From Pirellulales bacterium (GTDB lineage: Bacteria; Planctomycetota; Planctomycetia; Pirellulales; JAEUIK01), in the NCBI GenBank assembly GCA_019745975.1, contig JAIESQ010000016.1, positions 1 to 62,020 on the forward strand: a stretch of 62,020 nucleotides of DNA. The letters are read 5' to 3'. This document shows, in pieces, positions 46,967-56,019 of the stretch. Numbering within the stretch: the stretch's first letter is position 1; each line of letters starts with the position of its first letter. A model generated the notes under the pieces. The model was not told where the DNA came from. It made no database searches and was given only the letters and a program-made list of their open reading frames with translations. Position numbers and translations under genes: made by a program.

Positions 46967-48010
46967 TTAGTCGGCGGGCATCGTGACCGCTTCGCCACGA
47001 GCCCGCGTCGCCAACGCGCGCCACAGCCCCAACTCGACATTGTCGGTGAAGGAGCGCACCGAGCCATCCATGAGCGCCGAAATCACCAGGCCTGGGTGAT
47101 AACTCCGCGACGTGACCGCCGCGTAGGTGCGGACCGTCGGAGACTTACCTTCCTGCTGATTGTTGAAGTCGATGTCGTAGAGCTGTCCACCCGATTCGTA
47201 CGGCACGCGCGTGTTGGGAGTGAAGGTGGCGGTAAACCCCGACTGGTGCGCTCGGCCGTCGACCCACTCAGTATGGCCTGTGTTCTGTTGCAAATCGGGT
47301 CCGAGCTTCATCTCGCCACCGCTAACCAGCGCGGCAATCTCACCTGGCAGGTTGGGAATGGCGCTGGTCGCCTGGCGCGAATTGCGGACGTAAGGCGTGT
47401 AGCCCTTCACTTCGGAAGCCATCAGCGTGTTGCTCAGACCGTCGCGAAAGTCGGCAGGCTTCGTCCGGCTGTTGGGCGAGATGGCGCCATCGAGGTTGGC
47501 ACCGCCGCGCGGATCGAAAACGAACCAGACGCCGACATTGAACGCGTAGTTCAACGGGTAGTGGATCGCGGCGCCAGTGCCATCGACCCGCTGCAGGTCG
47601 TTGGTTTCGTCCGGGCAAAGGTAGGGCGCCGGCCGAATCGTCTTGACGGGGGCACCGGCCGTCGTGGCTGAATCGTAATCGGTGTTGAAGTTGATCTGGG
47701 CGAAAATCGCTCCCTGTTCGAGGTACGGCAACAGCCGCGCTTGTGCCGACCACATTCCCCCTTTGTCGGCGGTGTTGGCCGGGTTAACACAGAAGCTCGG
47801 GGGATACGAGCCGACCGCCGTTTGGTAACTGTGCATGGCCAGCGCAAGCTGGTGCAGGTTGTTGCGGCACTGCATCTGGCGGCCACTTTCACGAGCCATC
47901 TGCACGGCCGGCAACAACAGGGCGATCAGCACGCCAATGATCGCCACGACGACAAGAAGTTCGACGAGGGTGAACCCACGACGACGACTGGCAAGCGGGG
48001 GAATTGGCAC
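46967..48010 (-). CDS. DUF1559 protein with prepilin-type N-terminus
   Basis: A 347-aa pseudopilin-like protein of the large planctomycete DUF1559 family. The N-terminus RRRGFTLVELLVVVAIIGVL is a type IV prepilin cleavage/methylation signal, cleaved after Gly and N-methylated on Phe by PilD in known systems. Then follow CRNNLHQLALAMHSYQ and YPPSF, and in the C-terminal half SYHPGLVISALMDGSVRSFT, all typical of the family. These proteins are exported via a T2S- or T4P-like route; their function is unknown. The start lies 38 bases from a TATAAT on the minus strand. Confidence 0.93.
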   Translation of the reverse strand: MPIPPLASRRRGFTLVELLVVVAIIGVLIALLLPAVQMARESGRQMQCRNNLHQLALAMHSYQTAVGSYPPSFCVNPANTADKGGMWSAQARLLPYLEQGAIFAQINFNTDYDSATTAGAPVKTIRPAPYLCPDETNDLQRVDGTGAAIHYPLNYAFNVGVWFVFDPRGGANLDGAISPNSRTKPADFRDGLSNTLMASEVKGYTPYVRNSRQATSAIPNLPGEIAALVSGGEMKLGPDLQQNTGHTEWVDGRAHQSGFTATFTPNTRVPYESGGQLYDIDFNNQQEGKSPTVRTYAAVTSRSYHPGLVISALMDGSVRSFTDNVELGLWRALATRARGEAVTMPAD

Positions 48011-48047
48011 AGTAACAAGGCCTTCTTGAAATTGAGACTCGATATCA

Positions 48048-48053
48048 ATTATA
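48048..48053 (-). promoter_or_regulatory. Candidate -10 box for the DUF1559 gene
   Basis: TATAAT on the minus strand within CTCTATAATTGATATCG, 38 bases before ATG 48010. No strong -35 element is visible at normal spacing. Confidence 0.35.
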
Positions 48054-48216
48054 GAGAAGGCCCTACCATATCGAATTCAGGATCAATGTCAACCTGGCAT
48101 GGCGCGCCGCGCACGCCAGCCAGACGCGGCCCCCAGGATGGCTTTCCAGGTAAGACTCCCGGCCGGGCAATCGACACCAACAGCGGATCGTGCGTGATCG
48201 GCGACTCGATCCGCAG

Positions 48217-48621
48217 TTAAGGCTCGCGGAGATCGCCAGGCACATACTCCGGCTCGGCGTCGGGGTCCGCCGGCAGACCCGGAAGCTCGAAGGTTCCGAC
48301 AAAGGTCATCACGCCGACGAGAAAGAAAACCACCGCGGCGAACAAGACCACCGGCGCGCCGATCGCTTCGCGTCCATTGTGATCATCGAGCCAAACGCCG
48401 ACATACAGGGCTGCGACACCCAGTGCGATCACGGCGCCTCCGACCAGGCAATCCAGCGGATCGAAATACAATGCGCCTACCAGGATCGCGACTACCAGCA
48501 GCATGAGCCCGACCACAAGCGGCCAACTCAACAAATTGCCGCCGTCGGGATCGCTGGCTGACGAAGCCCCACCGGGCGAGGCTGGCAAAGTCGACTCGGA
48601 TGAGGTTGCAGGTTCGTTCAT
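48217..48621 (-). CDS. Small membrane protein, three helices
   Basis: A 134-aa protein. The first 30 residues are Ser/Ala/Gly-rich and cytosolic-looking. Then three helices follow: WPLVVGLMLLVVAILVGALY, LVGGAVIALGVAALYVGVWL and PVVLFAAVVFFLVGVMTFVG. The C-terminus is Pro/Asp/Glu-rich. ATG 48621 is chosen over the TTG two codons upstream. It lies downstream of moaA on the same strand, 60 bases away, and may be co-transcribed. Function unknown. Confidence 0.6.
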   Translation of the reverse strand: MNEPATSSESTLPASPGGASSASDPDGGNLLSWPLVVGLMLLVVAILVGALYFDPLDCLVGGAVIALGVAALYVGVWLDDHNGREAIGAPVVLFAAVVFFLVGVMTFVGTFELPGLPADPDAEPEYVPGDLREP

Positions 48622-48681
48622 TGACAAAGGGCATCCGTGGTTTCGTGCGACGGAACGATGCGGGCACGATCGTCAGCGCTG

Positions 48682-49689
48682 TTAGCCGCCAATCTGATAC
48701 ATGGCCCGCTCGGGGCGAATGAATTCGTCGGTATTAATCCCATGAGCGCGGCGTTTTTCGCGCACGCAGTCGCGCACCAGGGTCGTCAGCAAGGTATCGA
48801 CGTCGGCGCGGCCACCACGCAAGATCGCGCGGGCGTCCCACTCGGTCGTCGAGAACAAGCAGTTGCGTAGCTTGCCCTCGGCGGTCAACCGCAGTCGATC
48901 GCAGTCGCCGCAGAACGGTTCGGTAACGGAATTGATGAAGCCCACCCGACCCGAGCCGTCGACGAACTGGTAGTCAACCGCCGGTTGTGCAGGGTCGCGT
49001 CCGACAATCGGCTCGAGCGGCCCGAGCGCACGCTCGATGATCTCGCGCACCTCGCTGCCGGCCAACACCTGGCCGTTCTCCCAATGGCCGTCGGCGTCGA
49101 GCGGCATGTACTCGATGAACCGCACTTCGAAACCGTGCCGCCGCGCGAACTCGGCCAGCGGGACGATGTCGGGTTCGGTCAAGCCGCGAATCGCCACGGC
49201 GTTCACCTTGATGCGCGAAAAGCCGGCACGCTGGGCTGCGAACAACCCCTCGAGCACGCGCTCGAAGCCGTCGCGGCGGGTGATCTCGCGGAAACGCGCC
49301 GGGTCGAGCGTATCGAGACTGACGTTCAACCGCGAGAGCCCCGCGGCCCGCAGCGCGCCGGCCTGTTCGGCCAACAGCAGGCCGTTGGTCGTCAGAGACA
49401 CCTCGTCGATGCCAGGCAGGGCCACGAGCATTTCGACCAGTCTTGGCAGGCCGTGGCGCACCAGTGGCTCGCCCCCGGTGAGGCGCACGGTGCGAATTCC
49501 CAGCCGCGACACGACGCGCACGAACCTCGCGATCTCCTCGAACGACAAAATCTCCGCGCGCGGCCGAAAACGCACGTTCTCAGCCGGCATGCAGTAGAAG
49601 CAGCGGATGTTGCAGCGATCGGTGACGCTCACGCGCAGGTCGGTATGTATTCGACCGAATCGATCGCCCAGCAGGGAGTCGTCGTGCAT
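48682..49689 (-). CDS. moaA: GTP 3',8-cyclase
   Basis: Radical SAM enzyme of molybdenum cofactor synthesis that rearranges GTP to 3',8-cH2GTP. The 335-aa product has the CxxxCxxC cluster motif at Cys26, 30 and 33 (TDRCNIRCFYCMP), TVRLTGGEPLVR, and the second cluster motif CGDCDRLRLTAEGKLRNC near the C-terminus. The end YQIGG carries the conserved double glycine. MoaC and the other moa genes are not in this window, so the pathway is split elsewhere. Confidence 0.97.
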   Translation of the reverse strand: MHDDSLLGDRFGRIHTDLRVSVTDRCNIRCFYCMPAENVRFRPRAEILSFEEIARFVRVVSRLGIRTVRLTGGEPLVRHGLPRLVEMLVALPGIDEVSLTTNGLLLAEQAGALRAAGLSRLNVSLDTLDPARFREITRRDGFERVLEGLFAAQRAGFSRIKVNAVAIRGLTEPDIVPLAEFARRHGFEVRFIEYMPLDADGHWENGQVLAGSEVREIIERALGPLEPIVGRDPAQPAVDYQFVDGSGRVGFINSVTEPFCGDCDRLRLTAEGKLRNCLFSTTEWDARAILRGGRADVDTLLTTLVRDCVREKRRAHGINTDEFIRPERAMYQIGG

Positions 49690-49802
49690 ACCGCCATTCT
49701 GTGTCAGACCCCGCGGTAAGACAATTCGTTGGCGGGCGAAAATGGCTACCCGCTGGAAATGTGCGCTGACCTTTGTAGCCCAACGCGATCACCACGGCCC
49801 AG

Positions 49803-51326
49803 CTACTGCTGGGAAAAGTCGAAACAGGCCAATCCGTCGCCGCTACGCACGTAGAGTCGGCCGCCGACGACAGCAGGCATCGTCCAGGTGGCGACTTCGG
49901 TCAGCCGCAGTCGCGCTCGCAACACAAAATCCCGTGGCGAGGCCTCGAAGGCCGACAGCTCCCCCTTCTCGTTCAGGCCTATGAACTGCGCGCCGCAGAG
50001 CACGGGCGAACAATAAAAACCGTTCCGGCCTGCGCTCCACTGCGTCACGCCATCGCTGAGACGCACGCAGGCGAAACGGCCGCCATCGTCCATGCCGTAG
50101 ACGTGCCCCTCGTGAACGACCATCGAGGACAAGTAACTTTCGAGATCGGGGTTCTCCCAGGCCAGCGTGGCCGACTGTCCGTCGCCGTCGGCAGTGATGT
50201 GCAACGCCGTCAGCGGGCGATACGTGCCGGTCACCAGCACCAAATCGTCGCCGATGGCGGGCGTGCCGATGCTCTCATCGTATTGAATCTGAAACGGGTA
50301 ACTCCACAGCAGCACACCGTCGCTCAGCCGCAGCCCCACCACGCGCGGACCGGTCATCACAACCACTTGCCTCACACCGCCTAATTCCGCGACGACGGGC
50401 GACGAGTAAGAGACGTTTTCGTGAAGCGCCTGCCAAATCGCGGCTCCCGTCGTGGCGTCGAAGGCCATGATCGTGCCACCGAGCTCTCCGCCGACCGAAA
50501 GTATCACTTTGTCGTCGACCACCAGCGGGCTGCCGGTGTAGCCGAACAAGGGGACGGGCGCACCTTCCCCAGGGGCCACCGGCACCAGCACATGTTGTTC
50601 GCCGACAACAGTGGCGCGGCCCGAAGGCAATGGTTCGCGGCGACCAAACTCGGCTGGCAAATTGTGCGACCAGATCGGCGTGCCGTCGGCCGCCTTTGAG
50701 CATTGCAACCAGCCGGCGATCCCCAGGCTGTAGACGCGGCCTGCCGCCCAGGCGGGCGTGGCCTTGGGACCGTTGCCGTGTGCCCTGCCGACAGCATGCG
50801 GGTCGAAATCGACGGGGCTCGTCCGTTCCCAAATGGGCTCGCCGGATTGCGCGTCAAAGGCCAGCACGCGTTCGACGGTCGCCGAGCGATCGGTCACGAA
50901 CACGCGCCCTTCGACCACGATCGGGCTCGACCAACCCGTCCCCAGCGTCACCTGCCAGGTGGGCCGCGGTGGCTCGAGCGGCCAGGTTTTCGGCAGGTTG
51001 CAGTCTGCGGCAACGGCGCGCCCGCCAGGCCCGCGCCAATTGGCCCACGCCGGGGTTGCCGACGTCGACGCCACATCCGTGGCCGCAGCATCAGTATCTG
51101 GCGTGGTCGTGCGATGACTGGGCGACGTGTGAGCCGTCGCGTGGGCGACTTCCGAACGCGCTTGTTTTCGGGCCCCCTTCGAGGGCGGCTGCTGGCCATG
51201 CCCACCACACCCGACGTTTAACAGCCCCATCAGCAGCAGCGGCCAAATCACAGCACTTCCGTCGACGCCGGGGCGCGGCGGGCGGATGGCGGTCCGAATG
51301 CGGCCACGAACTGATTTGCCGAACAT
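49803..51326 (-). CDS. PQQ-propeller-like lipoprotein
   Basis: A 507-aa protein. The N-terminal signal IWPLLLMGLLNVGCGG ends in a lipobox-like VGC, suggesting lipidation. A Ser/Thr/Ala-rich linker follows to about residue 90. The rest is an eight-bladed PQQ-like (pyrrolo-quinoline quinone enzyme repeat) propeller with blades such as VFVTDRSATVERVLAFDAQS and GTIMAFDATTGAAIWQALHE. Such proteins are abundant in planctomycetes and often have no cofactor. The role is unknown. The gene is monocistronic and divergent from the DUF3592 operon. Confidence 0.85.
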   Translation of the reverse strand: MFGKSVRGRIRTAIRPPRPGVDGSAVIWPLLLMGLLNVGCGGHGQQPPSKGARKQARSEVAHATAHTSPSHRTTTPDTDAAATDVASTSATPAWANWRGPGGRAVAADCNLPKTWPLEPPRPTWQVTLGTGWSSPIVVEGRVFVTDRSATVERVLAFDAQSGEPIWERTSPVDFDPHAVGRAHGNGPKATPAWAAGRVYSLGIAGWLQCSKAADGTPIWSHNLPAEFGRREPLPSGRATVVGEQHVLVPVAPGEGAPVPLFGYTGSPLVVDDKVILSVGGELGGTIMAFDATTGAAIWQALHENVSYSSPVVAELGGVRQVVVMTGPRVVGLRLSDGVLLWSYPFQIQYDESIGTPAIGDDLVLVTGTYRPLTALHITADGDGQSATLAWENPDLESYLSSMVVHEGHVYGMDDGGRFACVRLSDGVTQWSAGRNGFYCSPVLCGAQFIGLNEKGELSAFEASPRDFVLRARLRLTEVATWTMPAVVGGRLYVRSGDGLACFDFSQQ

Positions 51327-51527
51327 GCGGGAGACGCTCGCTTAACGGCGGGAGGAAACTAAACTGTGGTAGGTTCGTTCGAGGGCGGGCTCCGCGATTA
51401 TAGCGGGCTGCGACCGACCGCCACACCACGGCAATCTTCGTGGCGGGGCGTCGCCCTGGGCCGGCTACGGTTTCTCTTGCTTTTGTCCAGCGTGCCTCCT
51501 GGCGCGCTTGTGGTAACGGGTGATCAG

Positions 51528-52832
51528 GTGCCTGGCGGATTTCGCTTTTACGTCAAGAAACGCGGCGATCGCAGCACCGGGTCGAACAAATGGGGCGACC
51601 TGGCCATGGCGGCATTCTTTGCCGCGCTGTTCTTTAGTGGCGTCGGCTTTTCGACCTTTCTGCTTGCGACGCTGATTGTGCCCGAGTGGCGCGCGAATCA
51701 CTCGTTCGTCGAGGGACATGCCTTGGTCCTCGAAACGCGGCTGCGCGAGACGGAGGATGTGGAGCCAAAGAGCTACCGGCCCGAGGTCTTGATTCGTTAC
51801 GACGTCGACGGGATCGTCTACCACGCCCGCACCTATAACATTACGCGGTCCAGCAGCCCGAATCGCGAGAAAGAGGAATCGCTGCTCGCCCCGTTTGTCG
51901 CGGGGCAGCGTGTGCCATTCTGGTACGATCCGCGCAACCCGGATACGGCTGTCGTCGTGTGCGGTTACACCTGGACGAGCTGGTTGCTGTTGTTTGTTCC
52001 GCTGTCGTTCGTCGTGGCCGGCGGCGGCGGCTTCGCTTTGACGCTCTTGAACTGGAACAAGTCGACTGAGCGCCGCGCGGTCTTGGCGCAGCGCGCGCGG
52101 GCGTTGGAACTGCTCGAAGGCGTCGTCGAGCCCGCCCCCGAGTACCCCGCCGTTCCCCGCTTGGGCGAAGCCTATCACGTGCGCGGTCGGGCGCTGGCGC
52201 ACCGCCTGCCGCTCGATTTGCGCCCGGCAACGGTGCTCGTCACGCTGCTCGTCTTGTCGGTCGTCGTGCTCTCGATCGCGGCCGCCTACGTCGGCGTCGC
52301 CCTGTGGAACTACCGCGCCGGTGAGCCCGATTGGTGGTTCATGGCGATCTTCGCGGCGACCTGGGTCGTGCTGGGCGCGGCGGGCCTGATCTACTTCTCG
52401 CGATCGCTCGTGCGGCGTTTGAGCCTGGCGCCGCCGGTTGTCGAAATTTCGAACCACCCGTTGCGGCCGGGGCAATCGTGCGAGGTGCTCGTCGTCCAGG
52501 CCGGCAGAACCAGGCTCACCGCGTACACGGTGCGATTGGTTTGCGAAGAACAGGCGACGTTTCAACAAGGGACCAACACCCGCACCGAAACCGCCCGCAC
52601 CTATGACGTGCCACTCATCAGCCGCGACGGTTGCGAATTGCGCCGCGGTGCCGCGCTCGAGCTGCGCGCGGCGTTGTCGATTCCCTCCGACGCCATGCAC
52701 TCGTTTCAATCGCTGCACAATGAGATTCGCTGGAAGCTCGTGGTCGTCGCTCGGCGCGACGGCCTGCCCGACCTCGAGCGCAACTTCCCCTTGATCGTGC
52801 TACCGGCCTTCGAGGGAGCGCAGGCCGCATGA
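51528..52832 (+). CDS. DUF3592 membrane protein with arrestin-like C-terminus
   Basis: A protein of about 434 aa. Helix one (AAFFAALFFSGVGFSTFLLA) is followed by an extracytoplasmic DUF3592-like domain: EVLIRYDVDGIVYHARTY and the signature PFWYDPRNPDTAVV. Three further helices follow to about residue 300. The C-terminal 130 residues are beta-rich and resemble an arrestin N domain (LRPGQSCEVLVVQAGRTRLT ... ALSIPSDAMHSFQSLHNEI). Start GTG 51528 is uncertain; the frame is open to 51366. The stop overlaps the next gene by ATGA. Operon with 52829 and 53410. Confidence 0.72.
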   Translation: MPGGFRFYVKKRGDRSTGSNKWGDLAMAAFFAALFFSGVGFSTFLLATLIVPEWRANHSFVEGHALVLETRLRETEDVEPKSYRPEVLIRYDVDGIVYHARTYNITRSSSPNREKEESLLAPFVAGQRVPFWYDPRNPDTAVVVCGYTWTSWLLLFVPLSFVVAGGGGFALTLLNWNKSTERRAVLAQRARALELLEGVVEPAPEYPAVPRLGEAYHVRGRALAHRLPLDLRPATVLVTLLVLSVVVLSIAAAYVGVALWNYRAGEPDWWFMAIFAATWVVLGAAGLIYFSRSLVRRLSLAPPVVEISNHPLRPGQSCEVLVVQAGRTRLTAYTVRLVCEEQATFQQGTNTRTETARTYDVPLISRDGCELRRGAALELRAALSIPSDAMHSFQSLHNEIRWKLVVVARRDGLPDLERNFPLIVLPAFEGAQAA

Positions 52833-53413
52833 GCGAACCAACTGTCTTTGTCGGCTTCGCTAACGATCAACGACACTATCGCCCTGGCGATATCCTGTCG
52901 GGCCATTACCGCGTCGAAGGAATCGATCCGGCACAGCTTGAAGCGCTCGAGCTGTCGGTGCTTTGGCACACCGAAGGCAAAGGGGGCGAAGACCTCGCCG
53001 TGCATCTCTTTCAGCGGTTTCTGGCGGATGACAATGGGCGACTCGACGGACGCCAGGCCGGCTGGTTCAGCACCGAATTGCCCCCCAGTCCGCTCAGCTA
53101 CGAAGGACGCATCGTCAAAATCCACTGGTGTGTGCGCGTGCGGCTGTTCATCAGCGGCGGACGCGAGATCGTGCGCGAAGAGCCGTTTCAGCTCGGCCAG
53201 GTGCGTCCGGCACCAGTGGCTGCCGCGCCCTCCACGCCTTCGCGCGCGCCAGGCACTGCAGCGGCGGGCGACACTTCCAAGCGGCTCCGCAAGTCTGCCC
53301 CGTCGGACGACGGCGCCGCGAAATCGGCGCCACCTGCCGGCGCGCTCGACGACTCGCGCGAGGCCGATTTCAGCGCCTCGCGCACGGTCGAGCCACCGCC
53401 GAAACAAACATGA
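52829..53413 (+). CDS. Arrestin-like protein, second gene of the operon
   Basis: A 194-aa soluble protein. Residues 1-125 form a beta-sandwich-like region with VFVGFANDQRHYRPGDILSG and ALELSVLWHTEGKGGEDLAV, resembling arrestin-type or Spo0M-like domains and the C-terminus of the preceding membrane protein. Residues 126-194 are Ala/Pro/Ser-rich and probably disordered. It overlaps both neighbours by 4 bases (ATGA), so all three are translationally coupled. Function unknown; a scaffold between membrane protein and ATPase is possible. Confidence 0.7.
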   Translation: MSEPTVFVGFANDQRHYRPGDILSGHYRVEGIDPAQLEALELSVLWHTEGKGGEDLAVHLFQRFLADDNGRLDGRQAGWFSTELPPSPLSYEGRIVKIHWCVRVRLFISGGREIVREEPFQLGQVRPAPVAAAPSTPSRAPGTAAAGDTSKRLRKSAPSDDGAAKSAPPAGALDDSREADFSASRTVEPPPKQT

Positions 53414-54096
53414 ATGCACAACAAGCAGCCGCGCTGCCTGCTCGAAATCCCTTTGCCGCATCCCGGCTGGCGCCAGGCCAGATCGCGTATCTCTTTCCAC
53501 CGGGTGACGATTTGCCGGCACTCGTGAGCCGGCTCGAGCAATTTGGCGGCCAAGGCCAAATCGTCGGTCCTCACGGTTCTGGCAAGTCGACGCTGTTGGC
53601 CATGCTAGCCGCTGACCTGCGCGCGGCCGGACATCGTGTTGCCCTCATTGAATTGCACGATGGCCAGCGGCGTCTCCCTGCTGGATGGGTGGCAGAAACT
53701 TCTGGCAACAAGCGTCGCGTCATCGAATCGAATACCACAGACGTACACGATGGCGCGGTGTGTCGATCGCGGTTGCCGGACACGCTCGTCTTCGTCGACG
53801 GTTACGAACAGCTAGGTTGGCTGGCGCGTTGGCAACTCAAACGACGTCGCCGGCGCTGCGGCTGGGGCTTGGTAGTCACGAGCCACGAGCCGGCGGGGTG
53901 GCCGACTTTGGCCCTGACGCGCGTCGATCGGGACGTTGCCCAAGCGGTGGTCGCCGCGCTCGCGAGTGGATTTCCGCTACGACCGTCAGCCGACGACGTC
54001 GCCGCCGCCTTTGGGCGCTGCGGTGGTGATCTCCGCGAGATGCTCTTCGACTTGTACGACCGCTACGAAGCGCGCCAGCGGAATTCGGCGAGCTAG
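53410..54096 (+). CDS. P-loop ATPase, third gene of the operon
   Basis: A 228-aa NTPase. The Walker A motif GPHGSGKST is at about residues 53-61, a Walker B-like TLVFVDGYEQLG at about 135, and a sensor-like WGLVVTSHEP follows. The C-terminus has a helical part (DDVAAAFGRCGGDLREMLFD) similar to the lid of AAA+/STAND ATPases. It has no signal peptide. It probably works with the two proteins encoded upstream. No known family assignment is certain. A possible promoter for the next gene starts 240 bases after the stop. Confidence 0.75.
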   Translation: MNAQQAAALPARNPFAASRLAPGQIAYLFPPGDDLPALVSRLEQFGGQGQIVGPHGSGKSTLLAMLAADLRAAGHRVALIELHDGQRRLPAGWVAETSGNKRRVIESNTTDVHDGAVCRSRLPDTLVFVDGYEQLGWLARWQLKRRRRRCGWGLVVTSHEPAGWPTLALTRVDRDVAQAVVAALASGFPLRPSADDVAAAFGRCGGDLREMLFDLYDRYEARQRNSAS

Positions 54097-54335
54097 ACGT
54101 GCGATTTCCGCCACGCTACCTGTGAAAAAAAGGCTACGTTTCTCTGGCGCCACGGCGCACCACGGTGGGGCAACCTCCCTAGAACTTCCCGCGCTTGGTA
54201 AGGCTTGACGCTGGCGGTGACTTTGCTGGCGCGTCGCGGCGCGCTAGCTCTTACCCCGCTTGCGCAGCCTGACGCGCGGCGCGCCGAGTTTGTTGTCAAC
54301 AAAATGTTGGAAGCAAAAAGACAATTCTGGGTTGC

Positions 54336-54364
54336 TTGACAGTTCGCGTGACCGTCGGTCTAAC
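54336..54364 (+). promoter_or_regulatory. Sigma70-type promoter for the low-complexity secreted protein
   Basis: TTGACA (54336-54341) and TCTAAC (54359-54364) are separated by 17 bases, with a perfect -35 box. Transcription would start near 54371, leaving a leader of about 33 bases to ATG 54404. The preceding gap (54097-54335) shows no gene; GTTGTCAACAAAATGTTGG near 54291 is AT-rich. Confidence 0.55.
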
Positions 54365-54403
54365 GAAATCAATGCTCCCTTTTTCTAGCGGCGAGGACAT
54401 AAC

Positions 54404-55702
54404 ATGCTGTCACGTCGGATGAAGCCTCACCTGATGATCGCAACGCTGTGTGCCGCGCTCTTCAGCGCGCCGAGCGAAAGCAAAGCGATCTTTCATTGGT
54501 TCAAGAGCTGCTGCAAGCCGGCGCCTGTCGTGGCGGCCACGCCTTCGTGCGCGCCGGTGCCGCAGATGGTCACCTACGTGCCGCAAACCGCCTACCGGGC
54601 GCAATGCGTCAACGTTCCTGTCACGGCTTATCAGCCCGTCACCACCTGCAGCCCGTGTGGCGGCCAGACGACGTACATGCAGCCGGTGACGACGTACCGC
54701 CCGCAAGTGCAGATGGTACCCTACACGACGTATCGCCTCGTGTATTCGTCGCTCGTCGCGCCAGCGGCTGTTGCCGCGCCGGTTGCGGCCACGACGATGT
54801 ACGCGCCCGTCGCGCCTGCGGTCGCTGTGTCGGCGCCGGCGGCAGTGCCGACAACGGTCGCATACCCCGCCGCTCCGATGCCAGCCAAGCCCTGCAACTG
54901 TGGTGCTGGTACTGCTGCTCCCGTCGCAGCCACAACGTATGCCGCGCCTGCGGCGATGACTGCGCCGGCCGCCGCCACGACGTACTACGCGCCGTCGGGG
55001 ACAACAGTCACGCGACAGATGGTCGTGCCTGGCGCGACGAGCACCACGGTGCCCGCGCAACCTGGCGCTGTCATGCCTGGCGCCGTCATGCCTGGTGCCA
55101 CGAACGTGGCCGTGCCTGGTGGCGCCTATCCACAGACCTATTCGCCCGCGACGCCGTCCAACGGTGGCGCGCCGAACACCTACGCGCCCAACGGCGCGAC
55201 CAGCGGCACGACGAATTATCCGCCGCCGACCGGCAATCAACCGGCAACTTCCGGAACACCCAATTCCGGCGCAACCAGCCCGGGCAGCTCGGCGGCGCCT
55301 GCCGACGCATCGACTCCTCCGCTGCAAAATTTGCCCAATTCGTCGGAAGCCACGCCCGGCGCTACAAGCCCGTCGAGCGGATCGTCATCGTCGTCGACGG
55401 TCGATCCGTCGGGGAGCAACCTGCCGGCCTATCTGCGAATCACACCCATTCCAGATAGCGATCGCCAGCCCAACTCGACTCCCAATTCGTCGTCGGGCCC
55501 GTACTTGCCCAACAGCGGCTCGACGATGCCGGCCGACAGCTCGACGGGCCGGGTGACATCGCTCGTACGACCGCTGGGCACGGCATCGACGCGCGTAGCT
55601 AACACGGTTGGCGCCACGAGCGAGCGGTCGCCAGCGGGCAACCTGCGCCAGACGTCGACCGGGCGCTGGGTTGACGACAGCGGTTGGACCGCCGCCCGCT
55701 AG
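54404..55702 (+). CDS. Low-complexity secreted protein
   Basis: A 432-aa exported protein with signal peptide MKPHLMIATLCAALFSAPSE (after MLSRR). The first 120 residues have Cys-containing Tyr/Pro/Gln-rich repeats (VTYVPQTAYRAQCVNVPVTA, TTYMQPVTTYRPQVQMVPYT), a pattern seen in planctomycete envelope proteins. The rest is Ala/Thr/Pro/Ser/Gly-rich with repeats such as PGAVMPGAVMPGAT. It is probably a cell-surface or wall-associated structural protein. No enzymatic motif. Confidence 0.75.
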   Translation: MLSRRMKPHLMIATLCAALFSAPSESKAIFHWFKSCCKPAPVVAATPSCAPVPQMVTYVPQTAYRAQCVNVPVTAYQPVTTCSPCGGQTTYMQPVTTYRPQVQMVPYTTYRLVYSSLVAPAAVAAPVAATTMYAPVAPAVAVSAPAAVPTTVAYPAAPMPAKPCNCGAGTAAPVAATTYAAPAAMTAPAAATTYYAPSGTTVTRQMVVPGATSTTVPAQPGAVMPGAVMPGATNVAVPGGAYPQTYSPATPSNGGAPNTYAPNGATSGTTNYPPPTGNQPATSGTPNSGATSPGSSAAPADASTPPLQNLPNSSEATPGATSPSSGSSSSSTVDPSGSNLPAYLRITPIPDSDRQPNSTPNSSSGPYLPNSGSTMPADSSTGRVTSLVRPLGTASTRVANTVGATSERSPAGNLRQTSTGRWVDDSGWTAAR

Positions 55703-56019
55703 CAACGCAAGCCGGGGGTGCGAACTCCGGTCCTCGCCGCGTTGCCGAGTGATTTAGGCGGTTGACTGGCAAGCCTCTTCGCTCGCTCGTCGCCGGCCAA
55801 CTGCGCTGGCGTTTCAGGGCAAATCCGCTGGCAAATCGATCAATCGCTTCTGGCCTTTACCCAGAGGGGGGTTGTCGGCACAATACCGCCCGCCTCGCGT
55901 TGGGCGTGAGCCTTCTCGGTTCACGGCAACTACCGCGAGGCCCAGCCAGTCGCCCCGGCGAATCCGCCTCCCCGGAACCACGGACGGTCCGGCACCATCG
56001 CAGCAAGGAGCGCGAAACC
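55703..56019. other. Leader region of the skp-like gene, no gene seen
   Basis: These 317 bases hold no recognisable gene. The open frame from 55762 into the skp-like gene is Arg/Pro-rich and lacks features. CACAAT at 55880-55885 may be a weak -10 box. Confidence 0.35.

Noticed and set aside
54097-54403. Short open frames after the ATPase gene
   Set aside because: They are Arg/Ala-rich, lack starts with ribosome binding sites, and overlap the promoter region of the next gene.
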